The position numbers and the translations under genes were made by a program. The notes beneath the pieces were generated by a model. That model searched no databases. It was not told the DNA's origin and saw only the letters and a program-made list of their open reading frames with translations. From Deltaproteobacteria bacterium (GTDB lineage Bacteria > Myxococcota_A > Polyangia > GCA-2747355), in NCBI GenBank assembly GCA_020633415.1, contig JACKDQ010000006.1, positions 1-64,000 on the forward strand: a stretch of 64,000 nucleotides of DNA. Direction: 5' to 3'. Each line of letters begins with the position of its first letter. The first letter of the stretch is position 1. This document shows, piece by piece, positions 1-9,310 of this stretch.

Positions 1-711
1 TTGGACGTCTTCCGTTACCAGGTCTCGACGGCGCAGCTAAGCAACCTGACGCGCAGTGGGACGGCGAGCGCGGCGCCCTGGGGACCGGGCAAGCTCGAGG
101 TCGACTTGAGCTGGCTCTCGCTGACCTGGCGACAGGTCAACATCGTCGCCGGCGAGCCGACAGCCAAACAGATCTACACTGTCGACACCAAGACCTACGC
201 GGTGGTCAATGTGATGCCCAACCACCAGATCAACGCGGCAACGCTGCGGGAAGATCTTCGCGGCGCGCCTCGCTCGCCGCTGGTCTTCCTGATCGCTCGC
301 CCGATGAACTCCGGCCCACTCTTCGAGGAGAACGTCTTCGTCTACAACAGCGACACTGCCAGCCCGATCAAGCAGCTTTCCCATTGGCTGCATGGCTCTG
401 CCTCGGTCGAGCTCAACAACCTGATGCCCGCAGCGAACGCGCGACACGTCGCCTATACCAAGGGCGATGGAGCCAACGAAGTGCTCTACGTCGCGCCAGC
501 CGACGCCAGCCAAAAGCCCTGGGCGTTAAATGGCAACGGCAGCTACCTCAGCCCGGCGTTCGCTTGGTCACCCGACGGCGCCTACCTTGTCTTCGGCAGC
601 GGCAACAGCGCCAGCAGCCGCGACCTCTGGCGCGCGCCGGCCACAGGTGGAACCCTCACCAAGTTGCGCAGCACGCAGGCACAAACCATCCATATCTTTC
701 AAGTCAGGTAG
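1..711 (+). CDS. C-terminal part of a WD40-like (TolB-type) beta-propeller protein, 5' end outside window
   Basis: The frame is open from the first base and no ribosome-binding site is visible, so the gene probably begins before the window. The visible 236 residues contain the repeated pattern of TolB/PD40 beta-propellers: 'AFAWSPDGAYLVFGSG' near residue 190 is the classic F-SPDG-ylaf blade motif, and 'ARHVAYTKGDGANEVLYVAP' near 147 looks like a more divergent blade. Such propellers usually sit in the periplasm or on the surface and act as binding scaffolds. The specific role is unknown. The gene converges on the lipoprotein gene that ends at 797, with an inverted repeat between them. Confidence 0.6.
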   Translation: MDVFRYQVSTAQLSNLTRSGTASAAPWGPGKLEVDLSWLSLTWRQVNIVAGEPTAKQIYTVDTKTYAVVNVMPNHQINAATLREDLRGAPRSPLVFLIARPMNSGPLFEENVFVYNSDTASPIKQLSHWLHGSASVELNNLMPAANARHVAYTKGDGANEVLYVAPADASQKPWALNGNGSYLSPAFAWSPDGAYLVFGSGNSASSRDLWRAPATGGTLTKLRSTQAQTIHIFQVR

Positions 712-723
712 CATGGGGGACGC

Positions 724-776
724 CAAAGGGGACAGTTCTATTTGCGGTTAAACCGGAGATAGAACTGTCCCCTTTG
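724..776. repeat. REP-like inverted repeat with perfect 18-bp arms
   Basis: The arms caaaggggacagttctat (724-741) and atagaactgtcccctttg (759-776) are exact reverse complements around a 17-base loop, which itself contains a short cggtt/aaccg pairing. The GGGGACAGTTCTAT core resembles REP-type palindromes associated with Y1 (RAYT/IS200-like) transposases in many bacterial genomes; this comes from memory, not a search. It lies between two convergent genes and could also act as a two-way terminator. No transposase gene is in this window. Confidence 0.7.
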
Positions 777-796
777 TGCGGAAACCGTCTTCGCGG

Positions 797-3691
797 CTAG
801 GGGTCGGGGTAGTTCGCATGATAGGGCGGATCGACGTAGCCGGTGGCGACGCTGCCTTCTTCGAACTGCACGGCGTCGATCCAGACCACGCTCTTCGCCG
901 TTGGCGTGTCGAAGGCGAGATAGGTGTAACCGGGCACGCCACCGCCGCTGCGCACACCGGTTAGCACGTAACGCTGCCAGTTGGTGCTGAGCGAATATGA
1001 TTGTTGAGCGATGCCATTGGCGCTGACGGTGACCGATGTCCCGCTGCTTTGCGCGCGCATATAGAACGATAGTGTATAGCTCTTGCCGTCGGTAACCGGA
1101 ATGCCATGCCCCCAGCGGCGGTCGGGACGCGAGTGCACCGAGGAGACGTAGCCCTGTGAGCGCGAGCCGCCCTCGATGCGCAAGCTGTACTTTCCGTGAT
1201 AGGGGTTTTGCGCGTCGAGGCGAAACGGCGCATCGGCATCACCCAGAAAAGTGTTGCGAATGAACGGGTCATAGCCTTCAGGGTGCCAGCGTACCGGCCA
1301 TCCCGGCAGCCGGGTGTGCTCGAAGCTGCTGTTGTCGAGACGGTTTTTGGAGGTCGACTGTGGCGGTTGCGGCCCCATGTCGCGCAAGAAGACCTTGTCG
1401 ACGTTGATCGACCCGGCGTTATCCATCGCCAGAATCTCGAAATGCACCTCGATCGGCTGGTCGTAGGTGCGAAACTCTTGACGACGATCGATCCACACAC
1501 CGTTCTTGCGCGGCGCAGCCGCGATCGGCGGCTCGAAGGCGCTACCGCTGCTTGCACGCAACAGTACCGAAACACCGCTCCAGTTCGTTCCGCTCGGATA
1601 GCTCGTGATATTGGAGAGCACGTGAGCACCGTATTCGTAGCGATGGTTAGGCGCCAGCGTGTACTTGACGGATTTGATCGCGACATACTCGTCGCCAACA
1701 TTGGCGCGCTCGATACGGATGGACCGACTGCCGAGATACGCCCGACTACTATCGTAGGAGACCGCGCCGGGCCGGTTGGTCGACCAGAATCCATCGCCTT
1801 CAAAGCTGGTGTTCTGCAGCATCTCGGTGAGGTGGTGCGCGCCGCTGGGATGAACCTCGCGAATCGCGATCGGGTGATCGATCTGATTGGCAACGATCCG
1901 CGCACCGGCGATGCGATAGGCTCGGGTGCCCAGGGCTTCCAGCCGCTCGGAAAATGCGCGGCCACTCAGCGCCTGATCGCTGATGCCGCGACCAAACATC
2001 CCTTGCAGGTGAGCATCGGTCGGCACCCAGGGCAGTGTGAACGAGACATCGATCGGGTAGTCCTCCATGTTGACGACCAAAAGGATCGGTGTGCCATCGG
2101 GCATGCTTGTCAGCCGAGTCCTGATCGCTGGCAGCACCTCGGCTGGCTCGACGGTTACGCTGGTCGATGATGAAGGCGAACGTCGCAGCAGCGCCGGCGC
2201 CAACGTATTGGCCTCACCTCCGAGCTTTTTGATCACGTCGTAGGTTTGGCGGTGCATCGCCGGCCATATGAAGTAATAGATGCCCGCCGCGCTGCCAGTG
2301 AACATCAGATAAGTGTTGGCCATCTGCTCGCTGGCAGTCAGCGGCGCATAGGCACCGTCAACATTCTCCTCGCTGAGCGGCATGATCCAAGCGAACTTGT
2401 TTTGGCGATGAGCAAAGGACACGGTTCGGTCGACCATCGACGCTACACGTCGGGCGCGTGAGCCGCTCGGTGTCATATAGATGTAGTCAGAAATCCCGTC
2501 CTCGTTGGCGGTCTGCGGCAACTCGACGCCTTCGCCGTGGGCATAATTGTTGAACGCCGGGTGATAGGGGTCGTGCTGCTTGAACGTTTCGACCGCGATT
2601 TTCGCCTGGTCGAGGCGTTCATTGAGTGCGGGCTCGTCAAAGCCCATCAATGCCAACAACGCGCGATTGTGCTTGGTGACCGCCAGAATCTCGGGCACGT
2701 CATGGGCAAGCCAGTCGTTGAACGTCGCCATGAAGCTGGTGTCGGGCTTGGCGTAGGACCACCAGGGACGCGATTGGTCAAGGCGATCGATTACTTTCAG
2801 ACCCAGACGATTGGCTTCGTCGAACAACCAATCGTTTTGCGCAGCCTCAGTCGGCGAGATACTGCCGTTGGCGCAGCTGTAAAGAGTATCCCAACGGACG
2901 ATCGTATTGAACACACCCTGCATCGAAGCGACCGACTTGCTCCAATAGAGCGCAGCGCCGAACGGAAAGATTGGCTGGCCATTGAGTCGCACCGAGTGGT
3001 TGTAGCGGTCGATCTGCACCGTGTTGCCACTGGTCTGGGGTGGCAACTTGCTCAAGGTCAGTTGGACCTGGGTCGTTTGATCGCTGCGGATCGTAACCGT
3101 CAGCGGATACTGCCCGCTGGCTAGCGCGGCGATCGGCAGCGCGACGCGGTTTTCGCCGGCGCACAGCGGTTGGTTGCTGCGCGTGATCGCGCCGGAGATA
3201 TCCGCCGTGCCGCTGCTCCGCGAGAAGATCAATAACTCGGCCTCCGTCTCGCTGGTGTAATAGGAGAGCCGCAGGTAAGCCGCGTTGGCCTGACGATAGC
3301 TAGCAGCCACGTTACCCGGGCAACCGACTGAGCCGTCGGCAAGCGGCGGCAAATCCGGGGCGATCCAAACGTCGACCGGCGCCTGTGCCGAATCGCTGAC
3401 TGTGCCGCCGTCGCGAATAGCTACGTTGCTATCAATGCGGGGCTTGCCCCGGTCGCTGGTGATCACATCGCTATCGCGCTGGCGAAGATCGCCGCGCGGC
3501 GCGCTGTCGATCGCTGAACCTGCATCGTTCGACACTGGTTCCGCCACACAGTTTTGCTGACACCAATCATGGTGAGCATTGCTCGGGCAAAATTTTTCGC
3601 ACCTGCGCCGCAAGACCTCGCGGTCCAGTTCAACATTTCCGGCGCAGCCCCACAGCGCACACACCACGACCAGTGCAATCGCTCGCATCAT
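797..3691 (-). CDS. Large lipoprotein with glycosidase-like barrel and C-terminal carbohydrate-binding-like domains
   Basis: The 964-residue product begins with a lipoprotein signal (ALWGCAG, Cys16), then a Cys-rich stretch and an Asp/Ser-rich linker typical of this organism's surface lipoproteins. Residues from about 240 to 480 look like a TIM-barrel glycosidase-type domain (FGAALYWSK, DEANRLGLKVIDRL, ALMGFDEPALN, where the Glu could be catalytic). The last 350 residues contain two jelly-roll regions resembling CBM4/9 domains (NTSFEGDGFW and NSSFEHTRLPGW starts). The start ATG at 3691 follows GCGGGGGAATT. A role in binding or cutting a polysaccharide is inferred; the exact family is not recognised. 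Confidence 0.65.
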   Translation of the reverse strand: MMRAIALVVVCALWGCAGNVELDREVLRRRCEKFCPSNAHHDWCQQNCVAEPVSNDAGSAIDSAPRGDLRQRDSDVITSDRGKPRIDSNVAIRDGGTVSDSAQAPVDVWIAPDLPPLADGSVGCPGNVAASYRQANAAYLRLSYYTSETEAELLIFSRSSGTADISGAITRSNQPLCAGENRVALPIAALASGQYPLTVTIRSDQTTQVQLTLSKLPPQTSGNTVQIDRYNHSVRLNGQPIFPFGAALYWSKSVASMQGVFNTIVRWDTLYSCANGSISPTEAAQNDWLFDEANRLGLKVIDRLDQSRPWWSYAKPDTSFMATFNDWLAHDVPEILAVTKHNRALLALMGFDEPALNERLDQAKIAVETFKQHDPYHPAFNNYAHGEGVELPQTANEDGISDYIYMTPSGSRARRVASMVDRTVSFAHRQNKFAWIMPLSEENVDGAYAPLTASEQMANTYLMFTGSAAGIYYFIWPAMHRQTYDVIKKLGGEANTLAPALLRRSPSSSTSVTVEPAEVLPAIRTRLTSMPDGTPILLVVNMEDYPIDVSFTLPWVPTDAHLQGMFGRGISDQALSGRAFSERLEALGTRAYRIAGARIVANQIDHPIAIREVHPSGAHHLTEMLQNTSFEGDGFWSTNRPGAVSYDSSRAYLGSRSIRIERANVGDEYVAIKSVKYTLAPNHRYEYGAHVLSNITSYPSGTNWSGVSVLLRASSGSAFEPPIAAAPRKNGVWIDRRQEFRTYDQPIEVHFEILAMDNAGSINVDKVFLRDMGPQPPQSTSKNRLDNSSFEHTRLPGWPVRWHPEGYDPFIRNTFLGDADAPFRLDAQNPYHGKYSLRIEGGSRSQGYVSSVHSRPDRRWGHGIPVTDGKSYTLSFYMRAQSSGTSVTVSANGIAQQSYSLSTNWQRYVLTGVRSGGGVPGYTYLAFDTPTAKSVVWIDAVQFEEGSVATGYVDPPYHANYPDP

Positions 3692-3947
3692 AATTCCCCC
3701 GCAAGACTGATAAGCGTGGGCTTCGCTCCACTTAGCCCAGCGGGGTGAATTGCAAGGCCAAGGCCAGCAGCACCTTTTCGCGGCGCTTGCACCTGCGCTG
3801 CGGTGGGCTTGCCGAAATCTTGCGCCAATCTTCTCTCGCTCTTGGCGCTTGATGCGGGGACAGCTGACCCTAAGCTGGTCGCTGGAGTCCCACCCTGTGG
3901 AGCATAGCCATCACCGTTCGGCGGATTCAGCTCGGACGGCAGCGCGA

Positions 3948-5096
3948 CTAGTTCGCCTCAAGGGGAAAGTCCTGATAAAGGTCGCGGCACACAGGACGAG
4001 GCAGCTGAAGACAAAAGACCGTGCCATCGTCATCGCTGCGGAAGCCGACCTTCCCGCCCAAGACGCGCTCGCCGATCAACTTCATCGAGTAGGTGCCCAG
4101 ACCGCGCCCCTCACCTTTGGTCGAATGAAAGCGTTGGAAGATGCGCTGGCGATCAGCAGCGGCGATCGATCCGGCGTTCCAGACGTTGAACGTCACGACG
4201 CCATTTGTCGCCTGCCAGAAGATGCGCACCTCGCCGCCCTCCTCGGTGGCTTCCAGCGCATTGTTGACCATGTTGATCGCAACGCGCAATAGCAGCGTCT
4301 GGTCGAGATAGAGCACGATCGGCTCTGTCGGCAAGATCACAACGCGCCGCATCGCGACGAGTGGACTCGCGCGATAGTGGCGCTCGAGATCCGCACTGAT
4401 CGCCACGGTCGTCGTATTGACCGGCTTGCTGCAAAATGGACCGTCTGTTTGCTGGCAAACACGATGGTGTGCGCGTGCCTGAGCAAACAGCTGCCGGGCG
4501 GCGAACGCCAGTTTTTTGGTGAGCCTGTCATCGGGGCGCTGTTCTTCGAGCTCTTCGGCTACTGTCTCAACCAGCATCAGCTGATTCATCATGTCGTGAA
4601 AGAAGACGCGCTCGAACCAGGACCAAAGCTTCTCTTTGCGAACGTCCCTCAGGGTTAACACGGTCAGACGATGATCGCCGCAGCGCAACGGCGTTGCGCG
4701 AACAACGAATTCGAGCGGCTCTCCTTCTGTGCGATCGACGAGGCATTCGCGCTCAACCGCATCGTCGCCAGATTGCGCGGCAAGGATCGCCAATGCGGCA
4801 CCGCAGCATCGACAAGCCTTGGTCGTACCGCAGCCACCACTCCGGTTATCTGAGAAGCGACAGTTCAGCGCTTCGCCGGGACGTAGCCCGCGGATCCCTT
4901 GACAATCTGATACGCCCAGCGCCTCGAGCAAGTGCAGGTTGCATGCGACGATTTGACGCTGCTCGTTGAGCACCACCACTGCCCCACTCATCGCCTCAAG
5001 GATCGCCTTGGCAACCGGATGCTGCGTAGCGATTTCGACCTGCGAAGCCAGGAGATGGCGCGAGACCCGCTCAGCTGGCAAGAATTGGGTTCGCAT
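3948..5096 (-). CDS. PAS-domain sensor histidine kinase with a Cys-rich sensor region
   Basis: This 382-residue soluble kinase has an N-terminal PAS domain (about 28-150), a short phosphoacceptor region with the H-box FFHDMMNQ (His167), and a C-terminal HATPase domain (NMVNNALEA N-box, GRGLGTYSMKLIG G-box). The PAS domain carries clustered cysteines (C79, C89, C95, C97, C98, C118) in the pattern GCGTTKACRCCGA, recurring in a group of PAS kinases and suggesting a metal or Fe-S cofactor, or thiol redox sensing; that is inference. There is no membrane segment and no receiver domain. It lies 71 bp downstream of the hybrid kinase at 5168-6769 on the same strand, so the two may be co-transcribed. 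GGGGAGG precedes the ATG. Confidence 0.85.
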   Translation of the reverse strand: MRTQFLPAERVSRHLLASQVEIATQHPVAKAILEAMSGAVVVLNEQRQIVACNLHLLEALGVSDCQGIRGLRPGEALNCRFSDNRSGGCGTTKACRCCGAALAILAAQSGDDAVERECLVDRTEGEPLEFVVRATPLRCGDHRLTVLTLRDVRKEKLWSWFERVFFHDMMNQLMLVETVAEELEEQRPDDRLTKKLAFAARQLFAQARAHHRVCQQTDGPFCSKPVNTTTVAISADLERHYRASPLVAMRRVVILPTEPIVLYLDQTLLLRVAINMVNNALEATEEGGEVRIFWQATNGVVTFNVWNAGSIAAADRQRIFQRFHSTKGEGRGLGTYSMKLIGERVLGGKVGFRSDDDGTVFCLQLPRPVCRDLYQDFPLEAN

Positions 5097-5167
5097 CTAC
5101 GCCTCCCCTGTCAGCAAACATTTCCCAGCGAGATACAGCTGTTGGTCTTCAACGAACGCATCAAACA

Positions 5168-6769
5168 TTACGCCTCCAGGACCTGACGCAACGTGCGACG
5201 CAGATCGTGAAATCGGAATGGCTTGCTCAGGATATCGGCAAAGCTCAGCTCACCGAAGGCCGCCCGGACATCGGCTGGCGAATACCCGCTGAGCACAACA
5301 ACCGGCAGCATCGCGCCGGCCTCGCGTAAGGCACCAAGGGTATTAACGCCATTCATCTGCGGCATCTCCTGGTCGAGAAGGACGCAGCGGAAGTCGCCCT
5401 GCGCTTGCTGGTAGCGCTGCAAGGCTTGGCTACCATCAACGGCTGTCACTACCTCGAACCCCAAGCGTGCCAACATCGCCTCCACAGCATCACGAACCAT
5501 CGCCTCGTCTTCGACCAGCAGCACGCGTCCGCTACCCCGCCAGTTGGGATCGTCAGCGAGCACACGCGTCTCGCCGGGTGCTTGGTGGCATGGGGAGAAC
5601 AGGATGGTCAGCGTTGTGCCCTGGCCAGCAGCACTGTCGACCAACAGTCCTCCGCCGTGGGCCGAAACGACGCCATGCAATGCGGCCAGTCCCAACCCGC
5701 GACCCGCAAACTTGGTGCTAAAGAACGGGTCAAACATCTTGGCGAGGGTCGGCTGATCCATACCGCTGCCGTTGTCGCTGACGCTCAAGCAGACGTACTC
5801 ACGCGGAAGCAGCTCGCTGTGGGTTCGATTACGCCGCAGCTGATCGCGATCAAAATGGCGCAAGTTGGTCGCTACCTCGATGTGCAGCCCACCTTCAGCA
5901 CACGATTCGGTAGCGTTGATGATCAGCGTCGTCAGGGCCTGCCCAGCCAAGCGCTGATCGATCAGTACGTCAGGCAGCTGCGGCGCGAGATCGTAGTGAA
6001 GGCTGCACCCTTCGGGCACAATCGCAGACAGCCGACTGCGTCGTTCCTCTACCAGCTGGCTGAGGGAGGTGCGTTGCCGCCTTAGCGGCGCGCGTCCGGC
6101 GAAGGCCATCATCCGTTGGCAAAGTTCAGCAGCGCGCTCAGCAGCGCGGATAATGTCGGTCAACGCCTCGCGCTCTTCGCCATCGCCTTTGTCGATGAGC
6201 AGGGTTTCAGCGTTGGAGAGCACACCGACCAGCAGGTTGTTGAAATCGTGGGCAACCCCCCCGGCGAGCACGCCCAAGCTTTCGGCTTTCTGCAACTGTC
6301 GGAGACGCGCTTCGCTCTCTGCGAGCGCCTGCTCAGCTGCACGCCGAGCGGTGATGTCGACGATCACCACAGAAAAGCCCGACGGACGGCCGCCAGCGCG
6401 GATCAACGTCGGCGTGACCAACGCCCAAACCACGCTGCCGTCCTTCGCCAGATATCGCTTCTCGAAGGTCGCTATGCTGTAGTCGCCGGCCGCGCCGCGC
6501 TTTAGCAGATCGTGCCCCGAATCGAAGTCGTCCGGATGCGTCAGCTCAAAGAAGGAGCGACCGATCAGTTCGCTGCGGCTGTAACCCAGAAGTTCACAGA
6601 ACGCTGGGTTGATTTGATGTAGCCGACCGGCGAGGTCACCATAGACGATACCGACGGTATTCGTCTCGAAGACCGCACGCAACCAGCCGTCTCGCGCGTC
6701 GGCGTGTTGCTCGCCGGCTGACGTTTTGCCTGGGCGGATACTGTGATCCACTTCACCCGGAGCAGCCAT
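5168..6769 (-). CDS. Hybrid PAS histidine kinase with C-terminal receiver domain
   Basis: The 533-residue protein has a PAS domain (about 28-140, INPAFCELLGYSRSELIG), a dimerisation/phosphoacceptor helix with GVAHDFNNLL (His174), an HATPase domain (DNGSGMDQPTLAKMFDPFFS, GRGLGLAALHGV), and a receiver domain from about residue 413 (VLLVEDEAMVRD, phosphoacceptor Asp in CVLLDQEMPQMNG). The HDFNN H-box is typical of hybrid kinases of the FixL/NtrB-related HWE-like set. No membrane segment is seen, so it is probably cytosolic. The ATG at 6769 follows GGAGGCGCG. The output is unknown, since no DNA-binding regulator is adjacent; the second kinase downstream may share its pathway. Confidence 0.9.
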   Translation of the reverse strand: MAAPGEVDHSIRPGKTSAGEQHADARDGWLRAVFETNTVGIVYGDLAGRLHQINPAFCELLGYSRSELIGRSFFELTHPDDFDSGHDLLKRGAAGDYSIATFEKRYLAKDGSVVWALVTPTLIRAGGRPSGFSVVIVDITARRAAEQALAESEARLRQLQKAESLGVLAGGVAHDFNNLLVGVLSNAETLLIDKGDGEEREALTDIIRAAERAAELCQRMMAFAGRAPLRRQRTSLSQLVEERRSRLSAIVPEGCSLHYDLAPQLPDVLIDQRLAGQALTTLIINATESCAEGGLHIEVATNLRHFDRDQLRRNRTHSELLPREYVCLSVSDNGSGMDQPTLAKMFDPFFSTKFAGRGLGLAALHGVVSAHGGGLLVDSAAGQGTTLTILFSPCHQAPGETRVLADDPNWRGSGRVLLVEDEAMVRDAVEAMLARLGFEVVTAVDGSQALQRYQQAQGDFRCVLLDQEMPQMNGVNTLGALREAGAMLPVVVLSGYSPADVRAAFGELSFADILSKPFRFHDLRRTLRQVLEA

Positions 6770-7227
6770 CGCGCCTCCGTCGCCGTTATCGCAAAACCGC
6801 CGAAAAGTCTAGCACAGCAAGCACACGCCGGGGTCGCGTTTTAGCCGAAATCGGCAACCTCCGGCGCGGATCTGCCGGGCGAGTTGTCATAAGTGTTAAC
6901 CGTCGATCGCTTCGCATCGCGGCGCTGCCAGCAGCTTCTCTTCGACCGCTGCGCTGGGACAACAGCCTGATCGACAGCACCCCTTGCGACGCGCTGGTGG
7001 CCAACGAATGGAAGCGAGTGAATACGACGTGTTGGAATTGGCGGTGGAGCTCGACCAACCACCTCCAAGCGACGTCGTTCGCTTTTGTCACGCTGTGCAG
7101 CCGCGACCAGCCAAAAAACACAATCGCCCGCGATAGCTCCGCCAGATGAACCGCCCCACAACTGATGTCGTTTGCGCCCCATCGATTGCCAGAGTTGGCT
7201 AAGCTCCGGCAGCAAAGAGGTGAGACG
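6770..7227. other. 458-bp divergent intergenic region, no gene recognised
   Basis: This region separates the divergent kinase and aldehyde dehydrogenase genes. Open frames cross it on both strands, but none has a plausible start, signal peptide or protein-like composition. AAAGAGGTGAG at 7214-7224 is the ribosome-binding site of the dehydrogenase. I see no clear sigma-54 site or strong hairpin. Promoters for both flanking genes must lie here. Confidence 0.5.
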
Positions 7228-8787
7228 ATGAGTGAGCTGATCGTAGTCCGAAACCCAGCAACCAACGAGGAGTTGGGGCGTGTCGAAAGCGTCGACTTTT
7301 CACAAGCGAAGGAGGCTCTGCGCGCCGTGAGGCAAGCTCAGATCGGCTGGCAGGCAGCGGGGCTAGAACACCGCTGCAGCGTGATCCGCCGCTTTCGCGA
7401 TGTGCTGCTCGATCGCGCCGACGAGGTCTGCGAGCTGCTGAGCAAGGAAAACGGCAAGGTGCTGCAAGAATCGCTGCAGATGGAGGTCTTTCCGATCACC
7501 GACCTAGCCTCTTATTTCGCCGACCATGCTGAAGAGATACTGGCGCCACGCAAGATCAACCTTCATTTGCTCAAGCATCGGCGCAGCACGATCGATTACC
7601 GCCCGCGCGGCGTGGTCTTGGTAATCTCTCCGTGGAACTTTCCGTTTTCGATCCCGTTTGGCGAGACAGTGATGGCCTTGCTCGCTGGTAATGGGGTGTT
7701 GCTCAAGCCTGCTTCGTTGACGCCGCTGATCGCGCTCAAGGGTCAAGAGCTGTTTCGTGAGGCAGGTCTCGACGAAGATCTCTTGCGCGTTATCCCCTGC
7801 CCTGGGCAAATCGCCTCGCGGTTGATCGATGAGGGCGTGGATTACGTAAACTTCACGGGCTCTACCGATGTGGGACTGCGCGTCGCTGAGCTTTGCGGTC
7901 GCAACCTAACGCCCTGTTCCTTGGAGCTCGGCGGCAAAGATCCGGCGATCGTCTTACCCGACGCCGATGTCGACGTGGTCTGTGGATCTTTGGTCTGGGG
8001 CGCGTTCGCCAACGCCGGCCAAGTCTGCGCCTCGATCGAGCGGGCCTACGTCCACGAGAGCCTCTATGACAGCGTGGTTCAGGGCGTCGTGCAAAAGACG
8101 TCGGCACTTAAGGTTGGTAACCCGTTGCTCGATGGCACCGACATGGGACCGATGACCGATGCGGGACAGCTAAGGGTCGTCGAGAACCAAGTGGCGCAAG
8201 CGGTCGAGCGAGGCGCCAAAGTGCTAACGGGTGGTCGACGCGTCGACGGTCCGGGGCAGTTCTTTGAGCCCACCGTCTTGGTCGACGTCGACGATCAGAT
8301 GGATGTCGTGCGCCAAGAGACCTTCGGTCCGACATTGCCGATCATGCGCTACAGCGATCTCGACGACGCGATCGCACGGGCGAACAACTCACCCTATGGG
8401 CTGAATGCTTACGTCTACAGTCGCGATAAGGAGGCCGCACGGCAGGTCGCCCAGCGCCTCGAGGCCGGCACGGTGATGGTCAACGAAACGCTGTTTACCC
8501 ACGCTTGCCCCGAGACCCCGTGGAGCGGCGTCAAGAAGAGCGGCATCGGCCGCGTTCACTCCGATGACGGCTTGCGGGACCTTTGCATCCCCTATCACAT
8601 CAACGAAGAAGTCCTGCCGACGATGAAGTGGAGCCCGTTTTGGCAGCCCTATAGCCACGCGATGTATCGCTCGCTCTTGGGCGCCGCGCGTCTGCTGACC
8701 CACTCGGCGCTGGCGACCCGTGCTGGTGGCGCACTGAGCCTGGTCGAAGCCGTCTATCAGTTGGTCAAGGGCCGCAAGGACGCATGA
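7228..8787 (+). CDS. NAD(P)-dependent aldehyde dehydrogenase
   Basis: This is a full-length aldehyde dehydrogenase (519 residues from the ATG at 7228, which follows AAAGAGGTGAG). It oxidises an aldehyde to the acid with NAD(P)+. The hallmarks are present: ISPWNFPF (133-140), the catalytic Glu in LELGGKDPA (Glu233), the catalytic Cys in NAGQVCASIERAYV (Cys267), and ETFGPTLPIM near 370. A C-terminal extension of about 45 residues after the core (WQPYSHAMYRSLLGAARLL) resembles the tails of fatty-aldehyde-type dehydrogenases that touch membranes. The substrate cannot be read from sequence; medium or long-chain aldehydes are a reasonable guess. A Cys-rich lipoprotein gene follows 12 bp downstream. 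Confidence 0.93.
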   Translation: MSELIVVRNPATNEELGRVESVDFSQAKEALRAVRQAQIGWQAAGLEHRCSVIRRFRDVLLDRADEVCELLSKENGKVLQESLQMEVFPITDLASYFADHAEEILAPRKINLHLLKHRRSTIDYRPRGVVLVISPWNFPFSIPFGETVMALLAGNGVLLKPASLTPLIALKGQELFREAGLDEDLLRVIPCPGQIASRLIDEGVDYVNFTGSTDVGLRVAELCGRNLTPCSLELGGKDPAIVLPDADVDVVCGSLVWGAFANAGQVCASIERAYVHESLYDSVVQGVVQKTSALKVGNPLLDGTDMGPMTDAGQLRVVENQVAQAVERGAKVLTGGRRVDGPGQFFEPTVLVDVDDQMDVVRQETFGPTLPIMRYSDLDDAIARANNSPYGLNAYVYSRDKEAARQVAQRLEAGTVMVNETLFTHACPETPWSGVKKSGIGRVHSDDGLRDLCIPYHINEEVLPTMKWSPFWQPYSHAMYRSLLGAARLLTHSALATRAGGALSLVEAVYQLVKGRKDA

Positions 8788-8799
8788 ATCAGTGCGCCG

Positions 8800-9267
8800 A
8801 TGAACTACGGACCAATCGCGCTCAAGCTGGCTTTCATCGCAACAACCGTGGCAGCTTGCGACCGCGCCGCCGCGCCATCCATCGATGCGCAAGGTGACGG
8901 CCAAGCGCAAGATGCCGTGGTCTTCGATCTGGGCGTCGACGTCGTCACACAAGATGGATCAGCTGCGGTGCGCTGCGGCGATCGGACCTGCCTGCGTCAG
9001 CAACAATGTTGCGCACTGATCACCCAATGCTACTACCCCTACGAGTTTCTCTGCGGAACGGGCGACTGCGGCGGACCCTGCGCGGACGGTCTAAACTGTT
9101 TGGGCTGTCGTAGCGGTGAGAGCGGTCATCACTCACTGTGCACGACGGGCTGTCGTTCCGACGCCGATTGCCTCGACCCGGCGCGACCCCGCTGCAATCA
9201 ACCACAGCCCGACCAGCCCGGCCTGTGTACGCCCAAGGCGTTTGGCTGCTGTTGGTTTTGTATCTAG
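8800..9267 (+). CDS. Small Cys-rich lipoprotein, function unknown
   Basis: The 155-residue product starts with a signal peptide ending in a lipobox-like TTVAAC (Cys20), followed by an acidic linker and a Cys-rich domain with at least 18 cysteines (CGDRTC, CCALITQCYY, CGTGDCGGPC, CRSDADC). The CRSDADC / ARPRCNQ pattern resembles Dickkopf/EB-type Cys-rich modules common in myxobacterial lipoproteins. It follows the aldehyde dehydrogenase by 12 bp, perhaps in the same transcript, though no good ribosome-binding site is visible. No function is assigned. Confidence 0.6.
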   Translation: MNYGPIALKLAFIATTVAACDRAAAPSIDAQGDGQAQDAVVFDLGVDVVTQDGSAAVRCGDRTCLRQQQCCALITQCYYPYEFLCGTGDCGGPCADGLNCLGCRSGESGHHSLCTTGCRSDADCLDPARPRCNQPQPDQPGLCTPKAFGCCWFCI

Positions 9268-9310
9268 CGCCCCGGCGTAGTCGGCCGAACAGCTCGGTGT
9301 CGTCGTCCCT

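Noticed and set aside
6786..7265. 159-codon minus-strand frame in the region between the hybrid kinase and aldehyde dehydrogenase genes
   Set aside because: It overlaps the real start and ribosome-binding site of the dehydrogenase, has no ribosome-binding site, and its Trp/Arg/Ser-rich composition is unlike protein.
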